Below are positions 13,084-20,456 of a stretch of 21,040 nucleotides of DNA, piece after piece (within the stretch, counting starts at the first letter, position 1; the number at the start of each line of letters is the position of its first letter). The translations under genes were made by a program, and so were the position numbers. Below the pieces are notes generated by a model. The model made no database searches. It was given only the letters and a program-made list of their open reading frames with translations, and was not told the DNA's origin. Origin of the DNA: a virus; the IMG/VR virus record IMGVR_UViG_3300048793_000151, positions 1 through 21,040 of that record; one strand, written 5' to 3'.

Positions 13084-13392
13084 GTGTCTCGAATTCTGCT
13101 CGGTACGATCTGCGGTCTGATCTATGGCGCGCTCTCCGCCGCCTCAATGATCCCTCTGTCCTTCTCAGACAAGACAGCCGCGTTGACGGGAGCGTTCATT
13201 AACCGCTTCGCGATTGGTTTCGTGATTGGAGCGGCGCGTCTTCCCGTGCCGTCCTGGGCCCAGGGTCTGATCTTCGGCATCTTGCTGAGCCTGCCAGATG
13301 CCATCATCACCAAAACCTATGCACCAATTCTGATCCTTGGCGCCATCGGTGGAGTCATCATCGGGCTCATTGTCGGCAAGTGGGGCGTGTAA
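13084..13392 (+). CDS. Small multi-pass membrane protein, GTG start
   Basis: The 102-residue product starts with GTG at 13084, with GGGAG about 7 nt upstream. It is almost wholly hydrophobic, with about four segments: LGTICGLIYGALSAASMIPL (5-25), INRFAIGFVIGAARL (39-53), WAQGLIFGILLSLPDAII (58-75) and LILGAIGGVIIGLIVGKW (82-100). Glycine spacing resembles small glycine-rich inner-membrane proteins. No transport or enzymatic motif is visible and the function is unknown. It follows the degraded toxin by about 50 bp but shows no clear link to it. Confidence 0.72.
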   Translation: MSRILLGTICGLIYGALSAASMIPLSFSDKTAALTGAFINRFAIGFVIGAARLPVPSWAQGLIFGILLSLPDAIITKTYAPILILGAIGGVIIGLIVGKWGV

Positions 13393-13437
13393 ACTCGAGG
13401 ACACTGTTTGTACGGGTGCAATTAAGAATGGGACGAC

Positions 13438-13563
13438 TCTTATTCTCACCCGGTTTCAACCGGGTGGACACGGAGGCATCTGGGATTCGCCGAACCGTTT
13501 CAACGGTTTCTCGCGTTCTTATCACGCGGCCCGGCTCGCAGTGGCGCTATGGGAAACCGTTAG
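13438..13563 (+). repeat. Truncated ATTCTCA hairpin element, cut by MITE copy B
   Basis: ATTCTCACCCGGTTTCAACC begins a fourth stem variant of the element at 406-581 (arms CCCGGT/ACCGGG). An inner hairpin AACCGTTTCAACGGTT follows at about 13495-13510. The second inner hairpin stops after AAACCGTTAG exactly where copy B begins. The missing right half is not found beyond copy B. Confidence 0.75.
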
Positions 13564-13838
13564 TAGTGGGTCAGTTTGAAAGATTTTCCGCGTTATCCTG
13601 AATCTGTAACTCGTCCGCCAACGTTAGCGGCGATCGCTTGTGTTCTCTCATTCACACCGCGGCTTTAGCCCGGTGGCAGAGTACGCCGCCTGATGCCCCG
13701 AACCGTTTTAACGGTTTCGAATGGGTCGAATGCTTGAGACTCGAAAAACCGTTAAAACGGTTTCGGCCGTCGGGGCTCGCTTTGACACCGGGCTAAAGCC
13801 GCGGTGTGAAATAAGACTAAGAGCAAACTGACCCATTA
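13564..13838 (-). mobile_element. MITE-like element, copy B (inverted)
   Basis: This 275-bp element aligns end to end with the reverse complement of copy A, with scattered substitutions and about 16 extra bases in the central loop. TIRs are TAGTGGGTCAGTTTG (13564) and the inverse of TAATGGGTCAGTTTG (ending 13838). The 25-bp inner arms (13651-13675 and 13786-13810) match those of copy A exactly. There is no ORF. Copies A and B bracket about 2.8 kb of small genes in a composite-transposon-like layout. Confidence 0.88.
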
Positions 13839-13971
13839 CCAGACCTAAAGAGCCAAACAGAAACGCAGCGATCTGGAGATGCAGTGGGTGGATTCGTCAT
13901 TTGACTTGACGTGAGCGGTTGCTGAAGCAATAAGTCTTTTTTTGCCTACTCTCGATCAAACGAACTGAGTA

Positions 13972-14322
13972 GTGAAACTAACGAATATAGTCTTGGTTGG
14001 GCCCGTCGTGGTGCTCATTTGCCTGGAAGTATTTGCAGGCATGGACTTAGGCCAAAAGAATTCAAGTCTACCCCAGAATGCCAACCATCGCAGGAATGTC
14101 AACAGCAGCAATCACAATCGCCGGAAGCCGATTCCTCCGCCGGAGACGAATGTGGGTGCCCGGCATCGTTGCGAAAAGGGTTGCGAGGCAAGATACGAAT
14201 CGGACTTACTTCTATGCGAACAAAAACTCGAAAAGGAAGAGCGAACGCGTTGTCAAAACGATGCCAAAGCAGTTCGAAACAACTGTAAGTCGGACTGCCG
14301 CACAACCTATCCTGGGCGGTGA
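13972..14322 (+). CDS. Secreted cysteine-rich helical-hairpin protein, GTG start
   Basis: The 116-residue product starts with GTG at 13972; the ribosome site is weak. The N terminus (MKLTNIVLVGPVVVLICLEV) is a signal peptide or lipoprotein-like anchor, then a low-complexity Asn/Arg/Pro linker (residues 27-62). The C-terminal 50 residues carry six cysteines as CEKGC, then single Cys before and after EQKLEKEERTR, then CKSDC. This C-x3-C ... C ... C ... C-x3-C layout suggests a disulfide-linked helical hairpin stabilised outside the cytoplasm. I know small bacterial secreted proteins of this look but no named function. Confidence 0.65.
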   Translation: MKLTNIVLVGPVVVLICLEVFAGMDLGQKNSSLPQNANHRRNVNSSNHNRRKPIPPPETNVGARHRCEKGCEARYESDLLLCEQKLEKEERTRCQNDAKAVRNNCKSDCRTTYPGR

Positions 14323-15108
14323 GTAAGAGCGGTTTAAGTCGTCTCTTCCGTGTCGAAGTTGATTCCAGCGTTTTCGGAATACTTCAATTCCCATCTTGCG
14401 TCAGTTCGCACCACTTACGACCAAGATGCGGCGAAAAGCCCTCGACTGTAGTCGAGGGATACTTAGATCCAGCCTACCCACAACGCCGTCAGGACGACCC
14501 AACAATGCCGTCGACGGCAGTCGGCGGATGATTAAGATCCCACCTGTTCCCTTGCACCAACACCGGCTACCTGGTTCACAGTGTTGGGTCGCGTATTGCT
14601 GGCGAGAGTCAAGCGCTACCTTGAACGACGACGGCGCTGATAGTCGTAAGTAAGAGGTTGGACTTTAACAAATCCGCCGACTGCCGTCGGCGGCATTTCA
14701 GGTGGTTGGGTGGGTGATGGTTGTAGGTTGGCTAATAACCATCCCCAAACTGCCGTCTGGGGCTTTGGAACCACTTATTCCCGTCGTAAGTTAGCTCTTA
14801 TAGGGCGTTGCCCTGGGCTGGATCTTGCGAACGCCTTCGGCGTTACTCCAATTCAGGATTGTTCACACGCTCACAACTCCCGTCGGTGGCATTTAATTTA
14901 AATTGCACCTCGCTCTCCTTGTCTGTCCGTGCCAATCTGTGGCCCAAAACCCTTCCCTTATGCCTTCCCGTATGATTGACCCGCCATCGCCTCAGGCATA
15001 TCATGTGCCAGCCTTCCTGCTCTGGTTGTAATTGGTTACAGTGTGACCAGACGATTAATGATTTGGGTTGACGGCAACCAACTCATGAAAATCGAGGAGT
15101 CCGAAATC
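14323..15108. other. Gene-free region with variable-stem hairpins; upstream region of the FG-GAP gene
   Basis: No convincing ORF is seen. Hairpins include 14439-14458 (CCCTCGACTGTAGTCGAGGG) and the element at 14655-14787. There is also a block at about 14806-14856 (GGGCGTTGCCCTGG, AACGCCTTCGGCGTTACTCC) that recurs inverted near 19791-19851. The last 200 bp before the FG-GAP gene are AT-richer and should hold its promoter. A ribosome site (GAGGAG, 15093-15098) precedes ATG 15109. Confidence 0.7.
14655..14787 (+). repeat. ACTGCCGT hairpin element, copy 1
   Basis: The segment GGTTGGACTTTAAC, a hairpin CCGCCGACTGCCGTCGGCGG (14674-14693), a GGTGGTTGGG-like spacer, a TAACCATCC flank and a second hairpin (14743-14762) match 19512-19645. 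The first stem is identical in both copies while the second stem differs in both arms. Confidence 0.8.
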
Positions 15109-18100
15109 ATGAAGCAATTATTCCACCGCATCCCTGTCTCTCGGCGTCCGGCGAGGTTGATAGCGCTGGTGTTGACGACGGCGCTCCTGGCTGCCGCTAT
15201 TAGCGGCCCGATCGCGGGCGCCGCCGGGCCCAGCTTTGCCGCCAAACAGGACTTCGCCACGGGCGCCAACCCGTTTTCCGTCGCGATGGGCGATCTGAAC
15301 GGAGATGGCAAGCTCGATCTGGTCATCGTGAACAATGGCGCCAACACCGTGTCGGTGCTGCTCAACACCACCACACCGGGCGCCTACCCGCCCAGCTTTG
15401 CCGCCAAACAGGACTTCGCCACGGGGGCCAGCCCGTTTTCCGTCACGGTGGGCGATCTGAACGGGGATGGCAAGCTCGATCTGGTCATCGCGAACTCTGG
15501 CGCCAACAATGTGTCGGTGCTGCTCAACACCACCGCTCCGGGCGCCGCCACGCCCAGCTTTGCCGCCAAACAGGACTTCGCCACGAGCTCCTTTCCGGAA
15601 TCCGTCGCGGTGGGCGATCTGAACGGAGATGGCAAGCTCGATCTGGTCATCGCGAACTCGAATTCCAACTTCGTGACGGTGCTGCTCAACACCACCACAC
15701 CCGGGGCCTTCCCGCCCACCTTTGCCGCCCATCAAGAGTTCGCCACGGGCGCCAACCCGACATCCGTCGCGCTGGGCGATCTGAACGGTGATGGCAAGCT
15801 CGATCTGGTCATCGCGAACCAGGCTGCCAGCACCGTGTCGGTGCTGCTCAACACCACCGCTCCGGGCGCCGCCACGCCCAGCTTTGCCGCCAAACAGGAC
15901 TTCCCCACGGGCGCCAACCCGTATTCCGTCGCGGTGGGCGATCTGAACGGTGATGGCAAGCTCGATCTGGTGATCGCGAACTTTGGCGCCGCCAACACCG
16001 TGTCGGTGCTGCTCAACACCACCGTTCCGGGCGCCGCCACGCCCACCTTTGCCGCCCATCAGGACTTCGCCACGGGCGGCCTCCCGTTTTCCGTCGCGGT
16101 GGGCGATCTGAACGGAGATGGCAAGCTCGATCTGGTCGTCGCGAACTATAATGACAACACCGTGTCGGTGCTGCTCAACACCACCGCTCCGGGCGCCGCC
16201 ACGCCCAGCTTTGCCGCCAAACAGGACTTCGCCCCGGGCTCCGGCCCGCAGTCCGTCGCGATGGGCGATCTGAACGGAGATGGCAAGCTCGATCTGGCCG
16301 TCGCGAACAATGGTGGCGCCAACACCGTGTCGGTGCTGCTCAACACCACCGCCCAGGGGTCACCCACGGCGAACTTTACCGCCAAACAGGACTTCGCCAC
16401 GGGCACCACCGCAAGATCCGTCACAATGGGCGATCTGAACGGGGATGGGAAGCTCGATCTGGTCATCGCGAACCAGAGCGACAACACCGTGTCGGTGCTG
16501 CTCAACACCACCGCACCGGGCGCCTTCCCGCCCACCTTTGCCGCCAAACAGGACTTCGCCACGGGCGCCAACCCGCATTCCGTAGGGGTGGGCGATCTGA
16601 ACGGTGATGGCAAGCGCGATCTGGTCATCGCGAACACTGGTGACAACACCCTGTCAGTGCTGCTCAACACCACCGCTCCAGGCGCCGCCACGCCCACCTT
16701 TGCCGCCCATCAGGACTTCGCCACGGGCGGCGCCACCCCGTATTCCGGCACGGTGGGCGATCTGTACGGTGATGGCAAGCTCGATCTGGTCACCGCGAAC
16801 TATAATTCCAACACTGTGTCGGTGCTGCTCAACACCACCGCTCCGGGCGCCGCCACGCCCACCTTTGCCGCCCATCAGGACTTCGCCACGGGCGTCAACC
16901 CGATTTCCGTCACGGTGGGCGATCTGAACGGGGATGGCAAGGTCGATCTGGCCGTCGCGAACAGTAGCGACAACACCGTGTCGGTGCTGCTCAACACCAC
17001 CACACCGGGCGCCGCCACGCCCACCTTTGCCGCCAAACAGGACTTCGCCATTGGCTCCGCCCCGTTTTCCGTCGCGGTGGGCGATTTGAACGGGGATGGC
17101 AAGCTCGATCTGGTCATCGCGAACTATTTGGACAACACCGTGTCGGTGCTGCTCAACACCACGGCTCCGGGCGCCGCCACGCCCACCTTTGCCGCCCATC
17201 AGGACTTCGCCACGGGCGCCAGCCCGTATTCCGTCACGGTGGGCGATCTGAACGGGGATGGCAAGCTCGATCTGGTCACCGCGAACTCTCATGCCAACAC
17301 CGTGTCGGTGCTGCTCAACACCACCGCACCGGGCGCCGCTACGCCCACCTTTGCCCTCAGACAGGACTTCGCCACGGGCGCCACCCCGGTATCCGTCACG
17401 GTGGGCGATCTGAACGGGGATGGCAAGCTCGATCTGGCCGTCGCGAACTTTGGCTTTGGCGCCAACTCCGTGTCGGTGCTGCTCAACGCCACTGTTTCGC
17501 CCACGGCAGCGAATGGTTCTGTGAGCGGAACGATTACCGACAGCAACGGCGCGTCGCTCGCGGGCGTGACGGTCAATCTCAGCGGCGCCGAGTCGCGTGA
17601 GGCGATCACTGACAATAGCGGCAACTACAGTCTCGACAACCTCGAGACGAACGGCTTCTACACCGTGACGCCGGCGCGCGCGAATTATAGTTTCAGCCCG
17701 GCGGACCGCAGTTTTAGTTTGCTGGGTGTGAACGCCGAAGCGTCGTTCACTGCCGCGACCAACGACGATCACGTAAACGCGATCGACACGACGGAATACT
17801 TCGTGCGACAGCAGTATCTGGACTTCCTGGGCCGCGAGCCGGATGAAAGCGGCTTTGCCTACTGGAGCGATCAAATCAATCGCTGCCATGGCGACGCGGC
17901 TTGCCTCAGCACGCAACCGATCGAGGTGTCGGCGGCGTTCTTTGCCAGCGCCGAGTTTCAACAGAGTGGGTCGTTTATCTACCGGATGTATAAAGCCGGC
18001 CTGGGCCGCCAACTCTTTTACGCTGAATTCACCAGCGATCATGCACAGGTCCTCGGTGGCGCCGATCTCGAAGCGAACCAGGCCGCTTTTACCAATAGTT

Positions 18101-18549
18101 TTGTTCAACGCGCGGAGTTCGTCTCGAAGTACGCCGTGAACACAACCGCCGAAACCTTCGTTGACGCGCTGCTGCAAAACATCGTCGGCACTGGCGCCGA
18201 TCTCTCGAAGGAACGCGACACCCTGATTGCGCTCTACCTGGGAGCGCAGGCATCCCTGCCTGCCAGTTCGGGTCTTGGTCTGATTCAAGCCCGCAGCGCC
18301 GTGCTGCAGGCCGTAGCGAAAAATGCCGATTACCAATCCGCCACGCTCAACCCGTCGTTTGTGCTGATGGAATACTTTGGCTATCTGCGGCGCGACGCGG
18401 ACGCGGGCGGATATCAATTCTGGCTGAATGCGCTGAACAGCGCGCCCGGCAACTATCGCCGTCTGGTCTGTTCGTTCGTTACGTCGGCTGAGTATCAGCG
18501 GCGCTTTAGCTCCGTGGTTACGCACAGCAATAGCGAATGCGGGCCCTAG
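15109..18549 (+). CDS. Secreted FG-GAP/VCBS repeat protein with Cna-B-like and DUF4214 domains
   Basis: I choose ATG 15109 (MKQLFHRIPVSRR...) over an upstream GTG because GAGGAG precedes it and a signal peptide (RLIALVLTTALLAAAI) follows. The 1146-residue product has 14 units of about 54 residues (about 42-795), each with GDLNGDGKLDLV and VSVLLNTT. The DxNxDGxxD loop is a calcium-binding FG-GAP blade motif, and 14 units would suit two seven-bladed propellers. Unit 10 has Y for the loop N (GDLYGDGK). Next comes a carboxypeptidase-regulatory/Cna-B-like domain (SVSGTITDSNGASLAGVTVN, about 800-880). A DUF4214 region follows (YLDFLGREPDESGFAYW, about 893-1146). Likely role: exported surface or matrix adhesion protein. 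A repeat element is read in frame as GAQASLPA near residue 1047. Confidence 0.93.
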   Translation: MKQLFHRIPVSRRPARLIALVLTTALLAAAISGPIAGAAGPSFAAKQDFATGANPFSVAMGDLNGDGKLDLVIVNNGANTVSVLLNTTTPGAYPPSFAAKQDFATGASPFSVTVGDLNGDGKLDLVIANSGANNVSVLLNTTAPGAATPSFAAKQDFATSSFPESVAVGDLNGDGKLDLVIANSNSNFVTVLLNTTTPGAFPPTFAAHQEFATGANPTSVALGDLNGDGKLDLVIANQAASTVSVLLNTTAPGAATPSFAAKQDFPTGANPYSVAVGDLNGDGKLDLVIANFGAANTVSVLLNTTVPGAATPTFAAHQDFATGGLPFSVAVGDLNGDGKLDLVVANYNDNTVSVLLNTTAPGAATPSFAAKQDFAPGSGPQSVAMGDLNGDGKLDLAVANNGGANTVSVLLNTTAQGSPTANFTAKQDFATGTTARSVTMGDLNGDGKLDLVIANQSDNTVSVLLNTTAPGAFPPTFAAKQDFATGANPHSVGVGDLNGDGKRDLVIANTGDNTLSVLLNTTAPGAATPTFAAHQDFATGGATPYSGTVGDLYGDGKLDLVTANYNSNTVSVLLNTTAPGAATPTFAAHQDFATGVNPISVTVGDLNGDGKVDLAVANSSDNTVSVLLNTTTPGAATPTFAAKQDFAIGSAPFSVAVGDLNGDGKLDLVIANYLDNTVSVLLNTTAPGAATPTFAAHQDFATGASPYSVTVGDLNGDGKLDLVTANSHANTVSVLLNTTAPGAATPTFALRQDFATGATPVSVTVGDLNGDGKLDLAVANFGFGANSVSVLLNATVSPTAANGSVSGTITDSNGASLAGVTVNLSGAESREAITDNSGNYSLDNLETNGFYTVTPARANYSFSPADRSFSLLGVNAEASFTAATNDDHVNAIDTTEYFVRQQYLDFLGREPDESGFAYWSDQINRCHGDAACLSTQPIEVSAAFFASAEFQQSGSFIYRMYKAGLGRQLFYAEFTSDHAQVLGGADLEANQAAFTNSFVQRAEFVSKYAVNTTAETFVDALLQNIVGTGADLSKERDTLIALYLGAQASLPASSGLGLIQARSAVLQAVAKNADYQSATLNPSFVLMEYFGYLRRDADAGGYQFWLNALNSAPGNYRRLVCSFVTSAEYQRRFSSVVTHSNSECGP
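18238..18264 (+). repeat. GGGAGCGCAGGCATCC element inside the DUF4214 coding region
   Basis: CTGGGAGCGCAGGCATCC is identical to 10219-10236. It is read as LGAQASLPAS between two DUF4214 helices without shifting the frame. Confidence 0.85.
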
Positions 18550-18746
18550 CGGCAAAGCGCCAAGGGCTAAGAGCAAAGGGCCAAGAGGGAAGGGCTAAGA
18601 GCCAAGAGCAAACACGTCGCTTAGCCCTTCGCACGTAGCCCCTTTTGCGCTTTGCCCTTACCACTTTGCACTTTTGCCCTTTGCGCTTTGCCCTTTGCCC
18701 TTTGCCCTTTTGCCCTTTGCCCTTTGCCCTTTGCCCTTTGCCCCTA
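18550..18746. repeat. Long inverted CCCTTTG-type heptamer arrays after the FG-GAP gene
   Basis: From the stop codon, units GGCAAAG, CGCCAAG, GGCTAAG, AGCAAAG and similar run to about 18612. The opposite-strand form (CCCTTTG, GCGCTTT, CCCTTTT) then runs from about 18619 to 18746. The two arms could form a long imperfect hairpin able to act as a transcription end for both flanking genes, which converge here. Confidence 0.85.
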
Positions 18747-18757
18747 CACACACTCAA

Positions 18758-18791
18758 AAGCCCGGATGCGTCTCTCCTCGCATCCAGGCTT
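18758..18791 (-). terminator. Probable terminator of the 18820 gene
   Basis: This 13-bp stem with 8-nt loop is homologous to 10867-10900. Its only imperfection is a G-U wobble in minus-strand RNA (C-A mismatch in plus-strand RNA), which favours the minus strand as the transcribed one. It is followed by CTTTTGAG. Confidence 0.68.
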
Positions 18792-18819
18792 CCAAGCATC
18801 TCGATTGTCTTTCGGTTTC

Positions 18820-19104
18820 TCAGAACCGGCGGAACTTCTGATCGCCGCCCCGGTCTCGGTTAGAGTCCCGACCGAACCGTTGGTCCTGCTCATGGGCCAG
18901 CCGCTCACGCTCAAGGCGTTCTTGTTCCATCCGGCGCCAATCGTCTCCGCGCGCGTTGCGGTCCGAGCCGTCGTGATGCCCGTCAAAGCTAGTCGTCGCA
19001 ATCACGGTCACCGTGCGATTCCTATCGAAACCCTGAGCGCTCGCCGAAGCCGCTCCCACACCAAGTATTGCCACCAACATCAAACTGGATAATAGTTTTT
19101 TCAT
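18820..19104 (-). CDS. Small secreted Arg/Asp-rich protein, paralogue of 10927-11208
   Basis: ATG at 19104 (MKKLLSSLMLVAILGVGA...) is preceded by GGAAGGTGGG and begins a signal peptide ending at ASASAQ; longer upstream in-frame starts run through unrelated DNA. The 94-residue product continues QGFDRNRTVTVIATTSFDG, a charged helix (RRMEQERLERERLAHEQ) and RFGRDSNRDRGGDQKFRRF. It shares the signal peptide, helix and FRRF end with the gene at 10927, and both have a homologous hairpin about 25 bp past the stop. The middle segment has diverged and carries a short HHDGSDRNARGDD insertion. It is exported; its function is unknown. Confidence 0.8.
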   Translation of the reverse strand: MKKLLSSLMLVAILGVGAASASAQGFDRNRTVTVIATTSFDGHHDGSDRNARGDDWRRMEQERLERERLAHEQDQRFGRDSNRDRGGDQKFRRF

Positions 19105-19444
19105 CTTTCCCACCTTCCTTTGGCCTTCCCGGCCTCCGCTGATGTTGATGAGCAACATTCGTGCCACTGAGCACTCAACCCGGCCGGACATCGTCAAACA
19201 CCTGAAACAGACGAGTCTCCACGGGGAATCTCCAGACCACCCACGCCCCACCTGCACCGCGTATACGAATTCCGTATCAGAACCACCCGCCACGAACCGT
19301 TTGCGCCATCCTGCCTCCTCGAGTTCTATCCAAACCACTAACGGGTGCATTAAAAGTGAGACTTGGTGGAAATGAGATGCCACCGACGGAAGTCGGTGGT
19401 GTTTCAAAGCTCAACCTACCAGGAGCAGGCCCTCATGGTTTCCT

Positions 19445-19485
19445 CTTTCTCTCAATTCGGCCCAATGGGCCGAATTGAGAGAAAG
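19445..19485. repeat. Perfect 41-nt palindrome
   Basis: Arms of 20 bp (CTTTCTCTCAATTCGGCCCA and its exact complement) are separated by one base at 19465. It could extrude as a cruciform. It is not followed by a T tract on either strand, so a simple terminator is unlikely. Confidence 0.85.
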
Positions 19486-19511
19486 CAGAATGATAAATGC
19501 CGTTGTTGGTA

Positions 19512-19645
19512 GGCTGGACTTTAACCCACCGCCGACTGCCGTCGGCGGCATTTCCGGTGGTTGGGCGCGCACGCTTGTCGGGCTATTAACCATCCTCAGA
19601 CTGCCGTCTGATGTGTTGGAATCAATTATTCCGTCGGCGGCATTC
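19512..19645 (+). repeat. ACTGCCGT hairpin element, copy 2
   Basis: Matches 14655-14787. The first hairpin is identical (19529-19548). The second has stem TCAGAC/GTCTGA (19596-19611) in place of the CCCCA/TGGGG-type stem of copy 1, so both arms changed. Confidence 0.8.
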
Positions 19646-19666
19646 AACTCTCAAAGTAAACGGTGC

Positions 19667-19801
19667 TCAGACCTCTATTTTCTCAAGTCTCGTTGCTTCG
19701 CTCATCAGCCGGGCGGACTCGGCACGTTTTGACCGCGCTAATTCCAGCGTTGTCTCTGCCTGTTCGAGCTCGCCTGTTCCGCCCAGGATAATTGAATTGG
19801 A
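19667..19801 (-). pseudogene. Possible C-terminal gene remnant (coiled-coil-like)
   Basis: The last about 40 residues of an open frame (GELEQAETTLELARSKRAES, ARLMSEATRLEKIEV, TGA at 19667-19669) have the charge pattern of a real helix or coiled coil. Everything upstream of about 19800 in that frame is repeat sequence. This fits the tail of a gene cut by repeat insertion, but a chance open frame is possible. Confidence 0.3.
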
Positions 19802-19902
19802 GTAACGCCGAAGGCGTTCGCGAGATCCAGCCCAGGGCAACGCCCTGGGACTAGAGCCCTGTCTCCAAAGTTCGCTGAATAAGTTCGTGATCCCGTCTGA
19901 AA

Positions 19903-20002
19903 GGCACCCTGGAGGGGTGCTAGAGAGTAGCCGGCGGTCGGAGCGCCTGGCGCAGACCACCGGTCAGCCGTAAGAATGGGACCGCACCCCGGAGGGGTGC
20001 CA
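19903..20002 (+). repeat. CACCC / TAGCCGGTGGTC element, copy 2
   Basis: GGCACCCTGGAGGGGTGC, AGAGAGTAGCCGGCGGTCGG, AGACCACCGGT and a second hairpin GCACCCCGGAGGGGTGCC align with 12488-12586. Loop bases differ from copy 1 (TGGA and CGGA against TGAA and CGAA). Confidence 0.83.
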
Positions 20003-20078
20003 GAAGTCGGCCTAACCAACGCCATATTTCTCCACGAATCCCGTTCCAGCCTTCGGCAGTGTCCTAAAGTTGTGTCCC

Positions 20079-20456
20079 TTAGACTCTCACCCCGCGCTCG
20101 AACAAGGACGCCCGCGCATCTTTGCTTACCTCGGCGTCATCAGCATCAACAAAAGACTTCAAGAGTTCAATATCTTCGTCGCGACCGCGACCCACAACGC
20201 ATAGAACTTGAAGTGCTCGACGAATGAACGCCGGGTCTTGTTCTCTTAAAAGTTCAAGAGCTGCATTTCTGAGGTCTACAGGAAATGACGAGTCTGCCAA
20301 GGTTTGCTCGGCGATGGACTTGGGCAGGAGATCGAGGCATCTGAACTCTGTTAGTGGAGTAATGTGTGGATATGAACGTCGCCAGGTCGGATGAAAGTAA
20401 AAGCGGGGAAGTCGGCGAGTGCCTAGGCGACCCCCAAGGGCTTCCCCGCCCAGCAA
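20079..20456 (-). CDS. HEAT-like helical-repeat ORF, start uncertain
   Basis: The 125-codon frame opens with TTG at 20456 and has a good helical C-terminal part: VDLRNAALELLREQDPAFIR, RALQVLCVVGRGRDEDIELL, then KSFVDADDAEVSKDARASLF, which looks like two to three HEAT-type repeats. Such proteins usually act as protein-binding scaffolds. The first about 35 residues overlap an inverted repeat (20403-20449) and are Gly/Arg-rich, so the true start may lie further in, or the gene may be a frameshifted 3' fragment. An alternative frame from ATG 20517 (MEVRRTYLSPEVKRL) could be its original N terminus. Confidence 0.45.
   Translation of the reverse strand: MLGGEALGGRLGTRRLPRFYFHPTWRRSYPHITPLTEFRCLDLLPKSIAEQTLADSSFPVDLRNAALELLREQDPAFIRRALQVLCVVGRGRDEDIELLKSFVDADDAEVSKDARASLFERGVRV
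20403..20449. repeat. Inverted repeat at the HEAT-like gene start
   Basis: GCGGGGAAG (20403-20411) and CTTCCCCGC (20441-20449) form a 9-bp stem around a 29-nt loop holding the palindrome GCCTAGGC. It may be an inserted element that shifted the frame of the HEAT-like gene. Confidence 0.6.

Larger units (their letters stand above)
19105..20078. other. Repeat-dominated region without a confident intact gene
   Basis: Going left to right: 19105-19380 has no recognised feature. A hairpin CCACCGACGGAAGTCGGTGG lies at about 19380-19399. Then come the perfect palindrome at 19445-19485, the ACTGCCGT element (19512-19645), a coding-like remnant (19667-19801), the GGGCGTTGCCCTGG/AACGCCTTCGGCGTTACTCC block in inverse form, and CACCC element copy 2 (19903-20002). 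Confidence 0.65.

Noticed and set aside
13564-13838. Structured ncRNA or attenuator instead of a mobile element
   Set aside because: Two full-length copies with TIR-like ends in unrelated contexts fit a MITE better, although transcription is not excluded.
14710-14901. 63-codon plus-strand ORF
   Set aside because: Its text comes from the ACTGCCGT and GCGTTGCCCTGG repeat blocks, the latter also found inverted near 19791-19851; not a gene.
15118-16059. 313-codon minus-strand open frame
   Set aside because: Also a shadow of the FG-GAP repeats with Gly/Arg-rich periodic text.
16654-18576. 640-codon minus-strand open frame
   Set aside because: Antisense shadow of the FG-GAP protein; its periodicity only mirrors the 14 DNA repeats.
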